Source: Oribacterium sp. oral taxon 078 str. F0262 (lineage in GTDB: Bacteria; Bacillota; Clostridia; Lachnospirales; Lachnospiraceae). From it: DNA of 64,000 nt. The stretch is from the NCBI RefSeq assembly GCF_000160135.1, contig NZ_GG729935.1, positions 2,016 to 66,015 on the forward strand, given 5' to 3'. The translations under genes were made by a program, and so were the position numbers. The notes under the pieces were generated by a model, which was not told where the DNA came from, did no database searches, and saw nothing but the letters and a program-made list of their open reading frames with translations. Below are positions 15,310-24,869 of this stretch, piece after piece. Each line of letters begins with the position of its first letter. Position 1 is the first letter of the stretch.

Positions 15310-16128
15310 ATGGTCTATGTGTACGAAGGAATCGAGCCGGAAGCGCCGGAAGGCAAACGTCATAGACTGATCCATCCGCACTATTTCTGTGGTGTGTATG
15401 ATGGCAAAGATAATGATAAGCTTTGGCGGGAAGTATACGATTATCTTGATGAAACCTATGATCTCACGAAGGGAAAGAAAGTCTTCTTGAATGCAGACGG
15501 CGGAAGCTGGATACAGGGAGCAAAGAGGCGACTGCACGGGCTCACGCGAGTGCTGGATGAGTTCCATCTGAACTAGTATCTTCTTCGTATGACCGGTGGC
15601 CTTCCGGACAGTGCCGGCGATGCAGGACACGAACCGGTGTATCAGATCAAACATGGTACGCAGGAGGGATTTGGGCATGTAACAGAGCATATCCTGTCCG
15701 TAACGGAATCAGCAAGTGCGCAGGAACGTATCGCTGAAAGTGCGAATTACCTTCTCCATAACCGGATGCCTGCCGGAACAAGGCTGTGTCATGATGAGCA
15801 TCTGATTGGCTGCAGCGCACAGGGACCTGTAAGCCATGTGCTGTCTGACAGAATGAGCTCCAGACCACTTGGATGGTGCAGAGACGGGGCGAACCGGATG
15901 GCTCATTTAAGAGCTTATTATTTTAATAAGGGGAATATGCTGGAGCTTGTAAAGGCGCAGAAGCTCCCTAAGGCTGCCGGTGCTGAAAATACGTTCATCG
16001 CAGATCCTCATAAGCTTGGAGAAACGATGTACAGCGAATGGGGAAAGTACGTAGATCATGCGAATCATGAGCTCAGTGAAATCGCGCAGAAGTTTGCCTG
16101 GTTCCATGCTGGAATTACTCTGATTTGA
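15310..16128 (+). pseudogene. ISLre2-family transposase remnant with nonsense codon
   Basis: The frame reads YVYEGIEPEAPEGKRHRLI, KVFLNADGGSWIQGAKRRL and VLDEFHLN, then TAG at 15574-15576 (a Lys is expected), then YLLRMTG. After a diverged stretch it continues as CSAQGPVSHVLSDRMSSRPL and MAHLRAYYFNKGNMLELVKA. These phrases are diagnostic of ISLre2 transposases. The N-terminal part is absent. Both halves are in the same frame, so the nonsense codon and N-terminal loss are the main lesions. Inactive. Confidence 0.75.
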
Positions 16129-16516
16129 CATGGGCTGCATCGCAGGACTATATTTATAGACGAAATGCGGATACTCTTTCGCATCATCGGTGGCTCTCAC
16201 ACAATCAAATCCTACAGTAAACTTACGCCGTCGATCATGCAAGAAAAATCATATAACAAAGGGCATATCAGCGCAGATGTTGGCAGTGGATTATTTCACG
16301 GTGATGTCAATCGTTCTGCGGGAGGAGCAGAAAAAGATGAAGGGAGGAACGGCGTGAAAAGATTAGAATAAAAGGGGGTCAAAATATCCTGGCATTCGGG
16401 CGGGAGGAAACGGAGGCGGAGACCCGGGCTTACGATAGGGCGCGCACTCAGAACAAATACGCCATCATGCATGGCACCGGCTAAGTCACTGGAAATGGTT
16501 TGATTGGAGGCTGACG
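16129..16516. other. Non-coding junction between mobile DNA and chromosome
   Basis: No gene recognised. Base composition changes here from mixed mobile DNA to the GC-richer chromosome. One open stretch (16390-16482) translates as FGREETEAETRAYDRARTQ followed by NKYAIMHGTG and a stop; it looks protein-like and could be the tail of a gene cut by the insertions, but I do not recognise it. The right attachment site of the integrative element may lie in or near this stretch. Confidence 0.3.
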
Positions 16517-18151
16517 ATGAAGAAATCAGGCTGCGAACTTTTAAAGGATCCATTCATGAACAAGGGAACGGCATTCACGCGGGAGGAGCGCCGGGCATAT
16601 CAATTGGAGGGGCTGCTGCCGCCTGCGGTTGAGAGCATTGAACTGCAGGCGGAGCGTGTCTACGCCGAGATGAAGCGAAAGAGCTCCGGAATCGAGGAGA
16701 GGCGTTTCCTCATGGAAGTGTTTAATCACAATCGGACGCTCTTTTTCCATGTGTTCCGCGAGCATCTGGCGGAGCTCATGCCCATCGTCTACGATCCGGT
16801 CATTGCAGAGAGCATTGAGAAGTACAGCGAGCAGTTTACGGATACACAAAATGCCTGCTACCTCTCGATTGACCGTCCGGAAGAGATTGAGGCCTCTCTT
16901 CGCAATGCGGCGGATGGGCGCGATATCCGATTGATCGTCGCAACAGACGCAGAGGGAATTCTCGGCATTGGGGACTGGGGAAGCAATGGCGTGGATATCG
17001 CGGTCGGAAAGCTCATGGTCTACACCGCTGCGGCGGGCATTGATCCCGCCTGCGTGCTGCCTGTAGTGCTGGACTGCGGCACAAACCGAGAGTCACTCCT
17101 TAGGGACGAGCTTTATCTCGGAAACCGCCACGCGAGAATTTACGGCGAGCAGTACAATGCATTTGTGGACCACTTTGTGCAGACCGCGGAGAGGATGTTC
17201 CCGAAACTCTATCTGCACTTTGAAGATTTCGGAAGAGCCGATGCGGCAGCGGTGTTGAAGCGTTACCGCGACAGTTTTCCAGTATTTAACGACGATGTGC
17301 AGGGGACCGGAATTATCACATTGGCGGGAATACTCGGCGCAATGCGCATCAACAAGGAGAAAATCACCGATCAGAGATATCTTTGCTTTGGAGCGGGAAC
17401 TGCGGGAGCCGGCATTGCGGATCGTGTGTTCAGGGAGATGATCGCACAGGGCTTATCTGAGGAAGAGGCGAGACAGCGTTTCTATCTGGTGGATAAGCAG
17501 GGACTGCTTTTTGAGGATATGACGGACCTTACGCCGGAGCAGCGCCCGTTTGCCAGAAAGCGCGCGGAGTTCGCGAATGCGGCAGAGCTTACGAATCTGG
17601 AAGCGGCGGTCTTTGCGGTGCGTCCCACGATTCTGGTTGGAACATCGACGCAGCCCGGTACTTTCAGCGAGAAGATTGTGCGCGGTATGAGCTCCTGGTG
17701 CGCGCATCCCATTATCTTCCCGCTCAGCAATCCGACCGAGCTCGCAGAGGCGAAGGCGGAGGATCTGATCGCTTGGTCAGAGGGCAGAGCAATGGTTGCG
17801 ACGGGAATCCCGGCGGATCCGGTGGATTATAACGGCGTCCGCTATGAGATCGGACAGGCGAACAATGCGCTGATCTATCCGGGACTGGGGCTTGGCAGCA
17901 TCGCTGTGAACAGCAGCCGCATGAGCGACGAGATGATTTCTGCGGCGGCGCATGCACTCGGCTCCTTCCTCACGGTGGATGCGCCGGGGGCAGCCGTGAT
18001 TCCGCCGGTTTCACGCCTCACGGAGTTTTCACATACGATAGCTTCAGTGGTCGCGCAGTGTGCGATCAGGCAGAACCTGAACCGTGTCGAGGGCGATGTC
18101 GAAAAGCTGATTGCGGAGCAGTTCTGGTCTGCGGAGTATAAGACGCTCTGA
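16517..18151 (+). CDS. NAD-dependent malic enzyme or malolactic enzyme
   Basis: 544 residues, the usual length. Malic-enzyme N-terminal domain: NKGTAFTREERRAYQLEGLL; active-site region TDAEGILGIGDWGSNGVDIA; metal-binding ending EDFGRADAAAVLKRYR and PVFNDDVQGTG. NAD domain: FGAGTAGAGIADRV. The enzyme converts L-malate to pyruvate (NAD-malic) or directly to lactate (malolactic, MleA); the two cannot be separated by eye, and no malate permease or LysR regulator is adjacent. GGAGG is 7 bp before ATG 16517. It is transcribed alone. It is the first clear chromosomal gene after the mobile region. Confidence 0.88.
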   Translation: MKKSGCELLKDPFMNKGTAFTREERRAYQLEGLLPPAVESIELQAERVYAEMKRKSSGIEERRFLMEVFNHNRTLFFHVFREHLAELMPIVYDPVIAESIEKYSEQFTDTQNACYLSIDRPEEIEASLRNAADGRDIRLIVATDAEGILGIGDWGSNGVDIAVGKLMVYTAAAGIDPACVLPVVLDCGTNRESLLRDELYLGNRHARIYGEQYNAFVDHFVQTAERMFPKLYLHFEDFGRADAAAVLKRYRDSFPVFNDDVQGTGIITLAGILGAMRINKEKITDQRYLCFGAGTAGAGIADRVFREMIAQGLSEEEARQRFYLVDKQGLLFEDMTDLTPEQRPFARKRAEFANAAELTNLEAAVFAVRPTILVGTSTQPGTFSEKIVRGMSSWCAHPIIFPLSNPTELAEAKAEDLIAWSEGRAMVATGIPADPVDYNGVRYEIGQANNALIYPGLGLGSIAVNSSRMSDEMISAAAHALGSFLTVDAPGAAVIPPVSRLTEFSHTIASVVAQCAIRQNLNRVEGDVEKLIAEQFWSAEYKTL

Positions 18152-18247
18152 GCGCGGAGGAGGGGTGGATTCCAGGATTCAACATATTCCAAGATACAAC
18201 ATATTTTCTTAGCGCAAAATTCATAGAAAAAAGCGGAGCGGATTTGT

Positions 18248-18279
18248 TATACTATAGCGGCAGGGTATTAGCCCTGCCG
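18248..18279 (+). promoter_or_regulatory. -10 box and leader hairpin before the DUF1858 gene
   Basis: TATACT (18248-18253) lacks a good -35. It is followed at once by a perfect 8-bp hairpin CGGCAGGG/CCCTGCCG (18258-18279) with a 6-base loop, about 50 bp before the gene. The hairpin would sit at the 5' end of the RNA and may stabilise it. There is no T-run of a terminator. Confidence 0.35.
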
Positions 18280-18327
18280 ACATTGCTTTTGAAAGAGGCG
18301 GAAGGCTGCCTCGGAATGGAGAATACT

Positions 18328-18552
18328 ATGGATATCAGCAGTGTGACCAAGCTCGCGGAGCTCTTTAAGCAGTATCCGTTTCTGAAGGATGAGCTCATTA
18401 AATTCAGTGACAAGTTTACGGCGTTAAATAATCCGCTCGCAAAGGCCGTTGTGAGTCAGGTGGATCTCGCTCAGGTGTCCCAGACCTCGGGCATTGATGT
18501 GAATACGCTGATTGCGAAGATCAAAGAGATCATCGCATCCCACCAGGCCTAA
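18328..18552 (+). CDS. DUF1858-like small protein
   Basis: 74 residues: VTKLAELFKQYPFLKDELIK followed by NNPLAKAVVSQVDLAQVS and GIDVNTLIAKI. This matches the DUF1858/ScdA N-terminal-like fold, often found alone or joined to hydroxylamine- or nitric-oxide-related proteins; the CxxC seen in some members is absent. Its function is unknown. GGAG (18318-18321) is 6 bp before ATG 18328, which I prefer to ATG 18316. Its TAA overlaps the ATG of the next gene, so the two are co-translated. Confidence 0.6.
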   Translation: MDISSVTKLAELFKQYPFLKDELIKFSDKFTALNNPLAKAVVSQVDLAQVSQTSGIDVNTLIAKIKEIIASHQA

Positions 18553-19415
18553 TGCGGGCGGGAAAGAAGGCGCTTTATCTTGCGGCTGCAGGTTTCCTGG
18601 GGCTTTTTTGCCTCATGGCCTGCGGCCCTTTTCGTAAGGGAGGGAGCGCGGGGGCGCCGGAGGAGATCAATCTGCGGGAGAGCGGCGGGCAGGAGGAGGT
18701 AAAGAAGGCGCTCAGCGCGGCAGGCATCCCGGATGCGGACAGCCGGGAATTTTTCCGCGAAGTGGAGCGCTTTAACACGGCGGTCGGCAATGCCTCGACC
18801 GAGGATGAGATGGCGGACCGCTGGGAGAAAGCCTATCCTGATTTTATTGGCACCAACTGCCGCATCACGGCCTTTATGCTCGCCCGTTCCCTGGTGAAGG
18901 TGGAGGGAGGAGAGGCCGCGTCGGAAGCCTCCGAGGATAACCTCTCTTTTGATCTGGAGGCAATTAAAGGCGCGCCGGAGGCACTCTGGGACAGCAGTGA
19001 AAATGACGCCTTCACGCGGCTTTTCGCCGAAGTTGCGGCGGCGGACAGCACGGACACGGCCGTGCAGTGCGAACAGGTTCAAAAGGCGTGGCGGGAGAGA
19101 GGAATCTCGTTTTCGGGCGGAAAGGCAAGCATCGTCACGGTATGGCTTCATTCGAAGCTTGAGCCGGAGGACAATATTCTCTTTCCGGGGCATGTGGGCG
19201 TCTTACTTCAGGAAGAGAGCGGAAAACTTCTTTTTATCGAGAAGCTCGCCTTTCAAAAGCAGTATCGAGCGCTGCGCTTTAAGGACCGCGCAGGACTGAA
19301 TGCCTACCTGATGGAGCTTTATGATATCGATGAGAATCAGCCGACGGCGCGCTGCTTCCTCATGGAAAATGACAAGATGATGCAGGACTACCGCGTCCTG
19401 AAGAAGAGAGCGTAA
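18552..19415 (+). CDS. DUF4300-family lipoprotein
   Basis: 287 residues with a lipoprotein signal (LYLAAAGFLGLFCLMACG, Cys about 24), so anchored outside the membrane. The body shows the DUF4300 pattern: NCRITAFMLARSL, VTVWLHSKLEPEDNILFPGH, VGVLLQEESGKLLFIEKLAF and FLMENDKMMQDYRVLKK. The family has no established function. ATG overlaps the stop of the preceding gene (TAATG). An inverted repeat AGCCGAG/CTCGGCC just downstream (19420-19458) is too widely spaced and lacks a T-run, so it is not called a terminator. Confidence 0.78.
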   Translation: MRAGKKALYLAAAGFLGLFCLMACGPFRKGGSAGAPEEINLRESGGQEEVKKALSAAGIPDADSREFFREVERFNTAVGNASTEDEMADRWEKAYPDFIGTNCRITAFMLARSLVKVEGGEAASEASEDNLSFDLEAIKGAPEALWDSSENDAFTRLFAEVAAADSTDTAVQCEQVQKAWRERGISFSGGKASIVTVWLHSKLEPEDNILFPGHVGVLLQEESGKLLFIEKLAFQKQYRALRFKDRAGLNAYLMELYDIDENQPTARCFLMENDKMMQDYRVLKKRA

Positions 19416-19522
19416 ACAAAGCCGAGGGCATGGTTTTTCGTGAGGAATAGCTCGGCCTGTCGTGGATTACTCCCGGGCGTGCCGCTGTGCTGCTCTGTCT
19501 GATAAAAGCGGAGAAGATTTCA

Positions 19523-20698
19523 ATGGGTTCTTTACTGCTTGCGGTAATCTATCTGATTTTTATCAGTCTTGGCCTTCCCGATTCTCTGCTTGGGTCGGGA
19601 TGGCCCAAAATGCAGATGGCTTTCGGCGTCCCGTCGGCCTACGCCGGCTATGTATCCATGTCGATTTCCTGCATGACGGTTATCTCGGCATTGCTCAGTC
19701 CCCGGATGATTCGGAAGCTCCGCGTCAAATGGATCGTGATCCTGTCTATCGCACTGACAGTGCTGGGATTATTGGGCTTCTCCATTTCCAGAGAATACTG
19801 GATGCTGTTTATCTTTGCGCTCCCCTACGGTCTCGGAGCCGGTTCCATCGACGCGGCGGTCAATCATTATGTCGCAAACCATTACCCGTCATCCGTGATG
19901 AACTTCCTGCATTGCTTTTACGGCGTTGGCGCGGTTATCAGTCCCTACATTATGGCGCTGGCCCTGAAGATCGCCAGGTGGAACGAGGGCTATCGCTGGA
20001 CCGCTTATATTCAGCTTTTGATTCTTTTGGTCTGCATCCTCTCCCTGCCGCTTTGGAAGCGGAATGAGAATCCGGCGGATGAGGAGAATCAGGACGGTGC
20101 GGGCATTGCGGAAAGCATCAAAGTCCCCGGCGTTTTGCCGACGCTTATCGCCTTCTTCGCCTATTGCTCCGGGGAAGCCACCTGTTTTTTATGGACACCC
20201 AGCTACTTTGCCGCTACGAAAGCGGGGCTCAGCGATGAGAGGATTGCGTCCTTTGGCGCGCTGATCTTCGGCGGCTTGATGCTGGGGCGCTTGATTTCCG
20301 CTTTTATCTCCAATAGATTGGGGGACAGACGGCTGATCCGCCTCGGCATCGCCGTGGAGCTGCTTGGCATCCTGCTGGTATTATTGCCGATGAAAGCTTA
20401 TATCGTCGCTGCTTTGGGATTTGTAATCATTGGGAGCGGTATGGGGCCGGTCTACCCTGCGATTCAGCATATGGCCCCCTCCAACTTCGGGAAGCATTAC
20501 AGCGCGGCGGTCATCGGACTGCAGATGGCCTCTGCCTACATCGGAAGTACCTTGATGCCAATGGTTTTCGGAAATCTCCAGCAGGCGGTCGGAATCGGAA
20601 TCATGCCGTTCTATCTTCTCTTCTTTGCTCTTCTGAATATCTGCCTCCTGGAAATCGCCTATAAGAAAGCAGCTCTGAAATCCGATCCTGCCGCTTGA
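19523..20698 (+). CDS. Major facilitator superfamily transporter
   Basis: 391 residues with about twelve hydrophobic segments and a charged central loop (WKRNENPADEENQDG). N-terminal SLLLAVIYLIFISLGLPDSL and FALPYGLGAGSIDAAVNHYV, with NFLHCFYGVGAVISPYI, recall the FucP/fucose- or sugar-type MFS subfamily (NHY and HxFYGVGA motifs). The substrate is not determinable. ATG 19523 is chosen because it begins just before the first membrane helix and has GGAG about 9 bp upstream. It stands alone between a DUF4300 gene and a long gap. Confidence 0.8.
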   Translation: MGSLLLAVIYLIFISLGLPDSLLGSGWPKMQMAFGVPSAYAGYVSMSISCMTVISALLSPRMIRKLRVKWIVILSIALTVLGLLGFSISREYWMLFIFALPYGLGAGSIDAAVNHYVANHYPSSVMNFLHCFYGVGAVISPYIMALALKIARWNEGYRWTAYIQLLILLVCILSLPLWKRNENPADEENQDGAGIAESIKVPGVLPTLIAFFAYCSGEATCFLWTPSYFAATKAGLSDERIASFGALIFGGLMLGRLISAFISNRLGDRRLIRLGIAVELLGILLVLLPMKAYIVAALGFVIIGSGMGPVYPAIQHMAPSNFGKHYSAAVIGLQMASAYIGSTLMPMVFGNLQQAVGIGIMPFYLLFFALLNICLLEIAYKKAALKSDPAA

Positions 20699-21105
20699 TG
20701 GCACCGGGTGCCCGCAAGAGATAAGAGCAGCATGGTCTCCAAAGTTTCAAGCGTTCCCGGTTTGATGCCGTTTGATGCCCGCAAGGGCTAAGAGGATAAG
20801 GGATAAGAGGGGGCGCTCTCTGAGCCGGATCACGGATGCATGGAGCTGGCTCAGAAAATAAGCGACAAATATTTTTGGTCAAAATAGGCAGTAATACCAT
20901 TGCGGCTATGGGATAAATTGTATATGCTGAAATAAGCTGCGTTGCATCGTGCTGCGCGGCCGGCTTATTATACGGTTTTTCCCGCACATTCTGCGGGAAC
21001 GTGAGCGGATCCCTGATGTCCGATTTTTGCGGTATGGGAAAATCCTGAAGGGAAGGATTGGCGGGGCTGATGCGGAATCCGGTCAGTAAGGCATGGGGGT
21101 GTGAG
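20699..21105. other. Intergenic stretch with short repeats and a hairpin
   Basis: No gene seen. TGCCCGCAAG occurs twice (about 20708 and 20776), each followed by a purine-rich word. A perfect 8-bp hairpin TTCCCGCA/TGCGGGAA lies at 20979-20999, without a T-run. The promoter of the YfcC-type gene should be in the right half, but no clear -35/-10 pair was found. Confidence 0.35.
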
Positions 21106-22515
21106 ATGGAAGAAAAGGAAAAGAAGGAGAAGAAACGAGGCTCGATCAATGCGTTTGTCATCGTGTTTCTCGTTATCGTAGGCTGCTATATCCTGTCGCT
21201 GTTTATCAGACCGGGCGCGTTTGACCGTCAGGAGCTGAATGGGCGCACGGTGGTCATTGCGGATTCCTATCATAGCACAGAGAAAAGATATCTGGGACCG
21301 CAGGCGATTTTCCAGGCCGTTCCGAATGGGCTCGTTTCCTCCGCCGGCATGATGTTCCTGGTCATGCTGGTTGCCGGATGTATCGAGGTCTATAAGAGAA
21401 CCGGAGCGCTGAATAAGGGGGTTGCGCGGATTCTCGCAAAGTCGGAGAGCTTTGGGCATGAGAAGATCCTCGTGTTGATTATGATTATCTTCGGAGCTCT
21501 GGGAGGCTTCCTCGGCTGGAATGAGCAGATTGTTCCGTTTATTCCCATTGTCCTCTCCCTCTGCCTGGCACTGGGCTATGACCTTATGACCGGGATCGCC
21601 TGCTCCGCGATGATCGATATGATCAGCTTCTCCTTTTCGCCGACCAGTGTGTATACGGTTGGCATCTCGGATGAGATTGCGGAGCTCCCGATGTTTTCCG
21701 GCTTTTTGTTCCGCTTTATCCTTCTCTGTGTGGCGGATCTCATCATCATCCTCTATGTGCTTCGCTATGCGCGCGGGGTCCGGAGCGGAAAGATCCGGTC
21801 CATCACGGCGGATCTGGATTCGGATAAGTTCCGTGTGGATTATTCGGAGGAGATGAAGGAAGCGCTGACGAAGGGGCAGAGCCTGTCACTGCTTTTCTTT
21901 ATCGTGGTATTTATCTGCGCGATCGTCGGGGTCGCCAAGTTCGGCTGGTCCATGAATGACCTCTCCGCCTGCTTCCTCTTTACGGCGGTTATGGCGGGGC
22001 TTATCAACCGGATGGCTCCGAACGATCTCGTGAACGCGATCTGTGCCGGCGCCAAGGATGGGCTTGTACCCGCGCTTGTCATCGGACTTGCGAGGGGAAT
22101 TCAGTGGATTCTCACAGAGTCCGGCATCATTGACCCGATTATCTACAGTATATCGAGGCCCTTGAAGAGTCTTCCGGGCTCCATTGCGGCCATTGCCGTA
22201 ATGTTCGTGATCGCGTTGTTTAACGGCCTGATCACATCCGGCTCCGCCAAAGCCATGGCGCTTATGCCGATTCTGATTCCTCTTGCGGATATCATCGGCA
22301 TGACACGTCAGACTATGATTCTGGCATTCCAGTTTGGCGATGGTCTTACCAATTCGCTCTGGTTTACGAGCGGAACATTGCTGATCTTCCTCACGATTGC
22401 GGGGATTCCGCTGAAGAAATGGTGGAAGTTCGTCACGCCGCTGATCACGATGCTGTTTCTCGTCTGCGTCGTTTCACTGATTATAGCGACAAAGATTAGG
22501 TACGGCCCATTCTGA
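21106..22515 (+). CDS. YfcC-family (C4-dicarboxylate-type) membrane transporter
   Basis: 469 residues, about 12 membrane segments after a very basic start (EEKEKKEKKRGS). Phrases such as IIFGALGGFLGWNEQIVPFI, DMISFSFSPTSVYTVGIS and LFNGLITSGSAKAMALMPIL are those of YfcC/DcuC-type anaerobic carriers. Many relatives are thought to move amino acids, peptides or dicarboxylates. GGGGGTG precedes ATG 21106 by about 6 bp. An M20 amidohydrolase follows in the same direction, so the carrier may import an acylated amino acid or dipeptide that the enzyme cleaves, as in AbgT/AbgB-like pairs; this pairing is inference. Confidence 0.82.
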   Translation: MEEKEKKEKKRGSINAFVIVFLVIVGCYILSLFIRPGAFDRQELNGRTVVIADSYHSTEKRYLGPQAIFQAVPNGLVSSAGMMFLVMLVAGCIEVYKRTGALNKGVARILAKSESFGHEKILVLIMIIFGALGGFLGWNEQIVPFIPIVLSLCLALGYDLMTGIACSAMIDMISFSFSPTSVYTVGISDEIAELPMFSGFLFRFILLCVADLIIILYVLRYARGVRSGKIRSITADLDSDKFRVDYSEEMKEALTKGQSLSLLFFIVVFICAIVGVAKFGWSMNDLSACFLFTAVMAGLINRMAPNDLVNAICAGAKDGLVPALVIGLARGIQWILTESGIIDPIIYSISRPLKSLPGSIAAIAVMFVIALFNGLITSGSAKAMALMPILIPLADIIGMTRQTMILAFQFGDGLTNSLWFTSGTLLIFLTIAGIPLKKWWKFVTPLITMLFLVCVVSLIIATKIRYGPF

Positions 22516-22633
22516 TCGAGCAATAACAGGGTATGAGACAATAGGACGGCTTTCCGAATCGAATGGAATCGAAAGAGCGCGGGAGAGCTTCGTTCTTCAC
22601 GGAGTAAATGTATTTGGGAGGGATCAATTCGAG

Positions 22634-23812
22634 ATGGATATCGATATCATTGCAGAGGGGAATGCGATGCAGGATGAGCTGCTTAAGCTCCGCCGTTATT
22701 TCCATGAGAATCCGGAGAGATCATGGGAGGAGAAGAATACACAGAAGAAGATTATGGAATACCTGGATCAGCTCGGAATTCCGTACATCGAGTCCTGCGG
22801 GACCGGTGTGATTGCGACCATCCGGGGAAAGCATTCCTCGGACAAGGTTCTTGGAATTCGTGCGGATATTGATGCCCTCCCAATCACGGAGCTTTCGGAT
22901 GTCGCCTGGAAGTCGCGGAGGGATGGCACGATGCACGCCTGCGGGCATGATACGCATATTACGATGCTGCTTGGCACGGCGAAGCTTCTGAAGAAGATGG
23001 AGGATGAGCTGACTATCACGGTGAGGCTTTTGTTCCAGCCGGCGGAGGAGTGCATCGAGAACAGCGGTGCGGCCCGGATGAAGGATGAGGCGGAGGTGCT
23101 GGAATGCGACCGCCTGATCGCGATGCATATTTGGAGCAAGATCCCGGCGGGCTATGCTTCTCTTCGCTATGGGCCTGTCATGTCTGCGGCGGATACCTTT
23201 GATATCTATGTGAAGGGGAAAGGCGGACATGGAGCTTTGCCGCAGCAGACGATCGATCCTGTCGTCGCGGGCTCGGAGCTTGTGATGTCGCTCCAGCGTC
23301 TTGTCTCGAGAGAGGTGAATCCGCTGGAACCGGCTGTCGTCAGTGTTACGGCATTTATCTCCGGAACGACTTCCAATGTCATCCCTGGAGAAGCGCATCT
23401 CATGGGAACAGCGAGAACCTTTAATAATGAGCTCCGCGATCAGTTCCCGGAGATGATTCGGCGTATCGCCGATGGTGTCGCTGCGTCCACAAGGACCGAT
23501 ATTCAGCTGGATTATCACTTCGGACCGCCTCCAACGATCAATGATGACGCCTGCGTGGATACGGGAAGGAGGGCGGCGGAGAAGGTATTCGGAAAGGATC
23601 ATCTGGTGGACTGGGAGCTTCAGATGGGCGGAGAGGATTTTGCAAAGTACAAGGCCCCGAAGTGCCTCTTGCTCCTGGGGGGAGGCTGGAGCGAGGAGGA
23701 GCGCCGTTATCCGCAGCACAGCCCCTACTTTGATATCGATGAAGCTGCACTGAAGCTGGGGGTGCAGTATTTTGCCGAGTACGTCCGGGAATACGAAAAA
23801 GAGCTTTCATAA
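22634..23812 (+). CDS. M20-family amidohydrolase (amino-acid N-deacylase type)
   Basis: 392 residues. Metal-binding motifs of M20D amidohydrolases are intact: GIRADIDALPI, MHACGHDTHITMLLGTAK, FQPAEE and, near the end, MGGEDFAKY. The middle dimerisation domain (GKGGHGALPQQTIDPVVAGS) is present. Such enzymes hydrolyse N-acyl amino acids, hippurate or similar amides in the cytoplasm. The ATG at 22634 gives the normal spacing to the conserved RRYFHENPE; GGGAGGG lies 11 bp upstream. ATG 22667 has a better ribosome site and is an alternative. A terminator follows. Functionally linked to the carrier upstream. Confidence 0.85.
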   Translation: MDIDIIAEGNAMQDELLKLRRYFHENPERSWEEKNTQKKIMEYLDQLGIPYIESCGTGVIATIRGKHSSDKVLGIRADIDALPITELSDVAWKSRRDGTMHACGHDTHITMLLGTAKLLKKMEDELTITVRLLFQPAEECIENSGAARMKDEAEVLECDRLIAMHIWSKIPAGYASLRYGPVMSAADTFDIYVKGKGGHGALPQQTIDPVVAGSELVMSLQRLVSREVNPLEPAVVSVTAFISGTTSNVIPGEAHLMGTARTFNNELRDQFPEMIRRIADGVAASTRTDIQLDYHFGPPPTINDDACVDTGRRAAEKVFGKDHLVDWELQMGGEDFAKYKAPKCLLLLGGGWSEEERRYPQHSPYFDIDEAALKLGVQYFAEYVREYEKELS

Positions 23813-23829
23813 GGATATGAAGGTTCCTC

Positions 23830-23857
23830 GCCTGCATCGGAAATGATGCAGGCTTTT
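23830..23857 (+). terminator. Intrinsic terminator after the amidohydrolase
   Basis: A 9-bp perfect stem GCCTGCATC/GATGCAGGC with loop GGAAAT, followed by TTTT, 17 bp after the stop codon. It ends the carrier-amidohydrolase unit. Confidence 0.8.
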
Positions 23858-24030
23858 CGCTTTGATTTTGAAGGAGCTTTGATGAAGGAGAAAGCCGGAA
23901 GCAGGGGCGCTGCGGGATTTGCCCTGCTTCCCTTTTTTCCCTTTTCCAGCCGAGGCGAAGGCGGGCTGCGGCAGTCGGATCAACGAACGGCAAAAGGGGA
24001 GACGGAAGAACGCGGGATGGGAGGAAAAGG

Positions 24031-24543
24031 ATGAGACGGAAGGACAGAGAGATCAGGGATATCCGGGAGATCGCAAAGATCATGAGGAGATGCGATGTCT
24101 GCCGGATCGCGCTGAACGATCACGGCTATCCCTATATCATTCCCCTGAATTTCGGGATGGAGCTCTCGGAAGACGGGAGAATCACGCTTTACTTTCACAG
24201 CGCCCTGGAGGGGTATAAGAGGGGACTCATGGAGGAGGACAGCCGGGCCTCCTTTGAGATGGACTGCGGGCATGAACTGCAGTACTTTGCGGAGAGAGGG
24301 TATTGTACCTATGCCTACGAGAGCGTCATCGGAAGAGGGCGGATTTCGATCCTTCCGGAGGAGGAAAAGGCCGCCGCGCTCAGACTCCTGATGGATCATT
24401 ATCACCCGGGGAAAGAGGCGGGATTTAATCCGGCCGCGATTCCGCGCACTTTGGTCTATAAGCTCTGCGCGGAGGAGATCTGCGGAAAGCGGAAGGAGAG
24501 AAAGGTCCTGGATCACGAGAAGTCCCGGGAGCAGGGTTCTTAA
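24031..24543 (+). CDS. NimA-like pyridoxamine-phosphate-oxidase-fold flavoprotein
   Basis: 170 residues. The sequence begins DIREIAKIMRRCDVCRIALN and goes on with YPYIIPLNFG, YFHSALEGYK and FEMDCGHELQ, the pattern of the NimA/5-nitroimidazole reductase group that binds FMN or PLP. Reported members detoxify nitro compounds or have unknown reductase roles. GGAGGAAAAGG precedes ATG 24031. It is a single gene convergent with the MGMT gene. Confidence 0.8.
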   Translation: MRRKDREIRDIREIAKIMRRCDVCRIALNDHGYPYIIPLNFGMELSEDGRITLYFHSALEGYKRGLMEEDSRASFEMDCGHELQYFAERGYCTYAYESVIGRGRISILPEEEKAAALRLLMDHYHPGKEAGFNPAAIPRTLVYKLCAEEICGKRKERKVLDHEKSREQGS

Positions 24544-24559
24544 GGCAAGGCGCTGGCCT

Positions 24560-24862
24560 TCACGGCTTCCATTGATATTTTTTCAGGGAGACGCGGCCGG
24601 ACGCCTCCAGGGATACGCCTTCTTCTTCCAGAAGGAATGCCTGCTCCGCCCAGCCCGGAGCGAGGCGGCCCGATGCGTTTACGACCCGGTGACAGGGGTA
24701 GTGTCCGTAGTATTCTGCACAGGAGAGCACCCGCGCCACCAGGCGGGCATTTTGATCGGCTCCGACCAGGCGGGCGATCTGAGAGTAGGTCGCTACACGC
24801 CCCTCGGGAATCTCCTCGACCGCGGACAGGACCATATAGGCGAAAGCGTCATTCATCTTCAT
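24560..24862 (-). CDS. MGMT-family DNA-binding protein
   Basis: 100 residues comprising only the C-terminal MGMT (DNA alkyltransferase) domain: IPEGRVATYSQIARLVGA, the helix-turn-helix, and YPCHRVVNASGRLAPGW. The PCHRV motif keeps the acceptor Cys, unlike alkyltransferase-like proteins with Trp. Short forms of this kind are common; whether it transfers alkyl groups or only flags damage is uncertain. It starts 7 bp after the stop of the sodium/alanine symporter on the same strand, so it is read from the same RNA. Confidence 0.78.
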   Translation of the reverse strand: MKMNDAFAYMVLSAVEEIPEGRVATYSQIARLVGADQNARLVARVLSCAEYYGHYPCHRVVNASGRLAPGWAEQAFLLEEEGVSLEASGRVSLKKYQWKP

Positions 24863-24869
24863 CCCGGTT

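Noticed and set aside
15907-16242. 111-codon minus-strand frame in the ISLre2 remnant
   Set aside because: Most of it is antisense to clear ISLre2 coding sequence, and no family was recognised.
19420-19458. AGCCGAG/CTCGGCC inverted repeat as terminator after the DUF4300 gene
   Set aside because: The loop is about 25 bases and no T-run follows.
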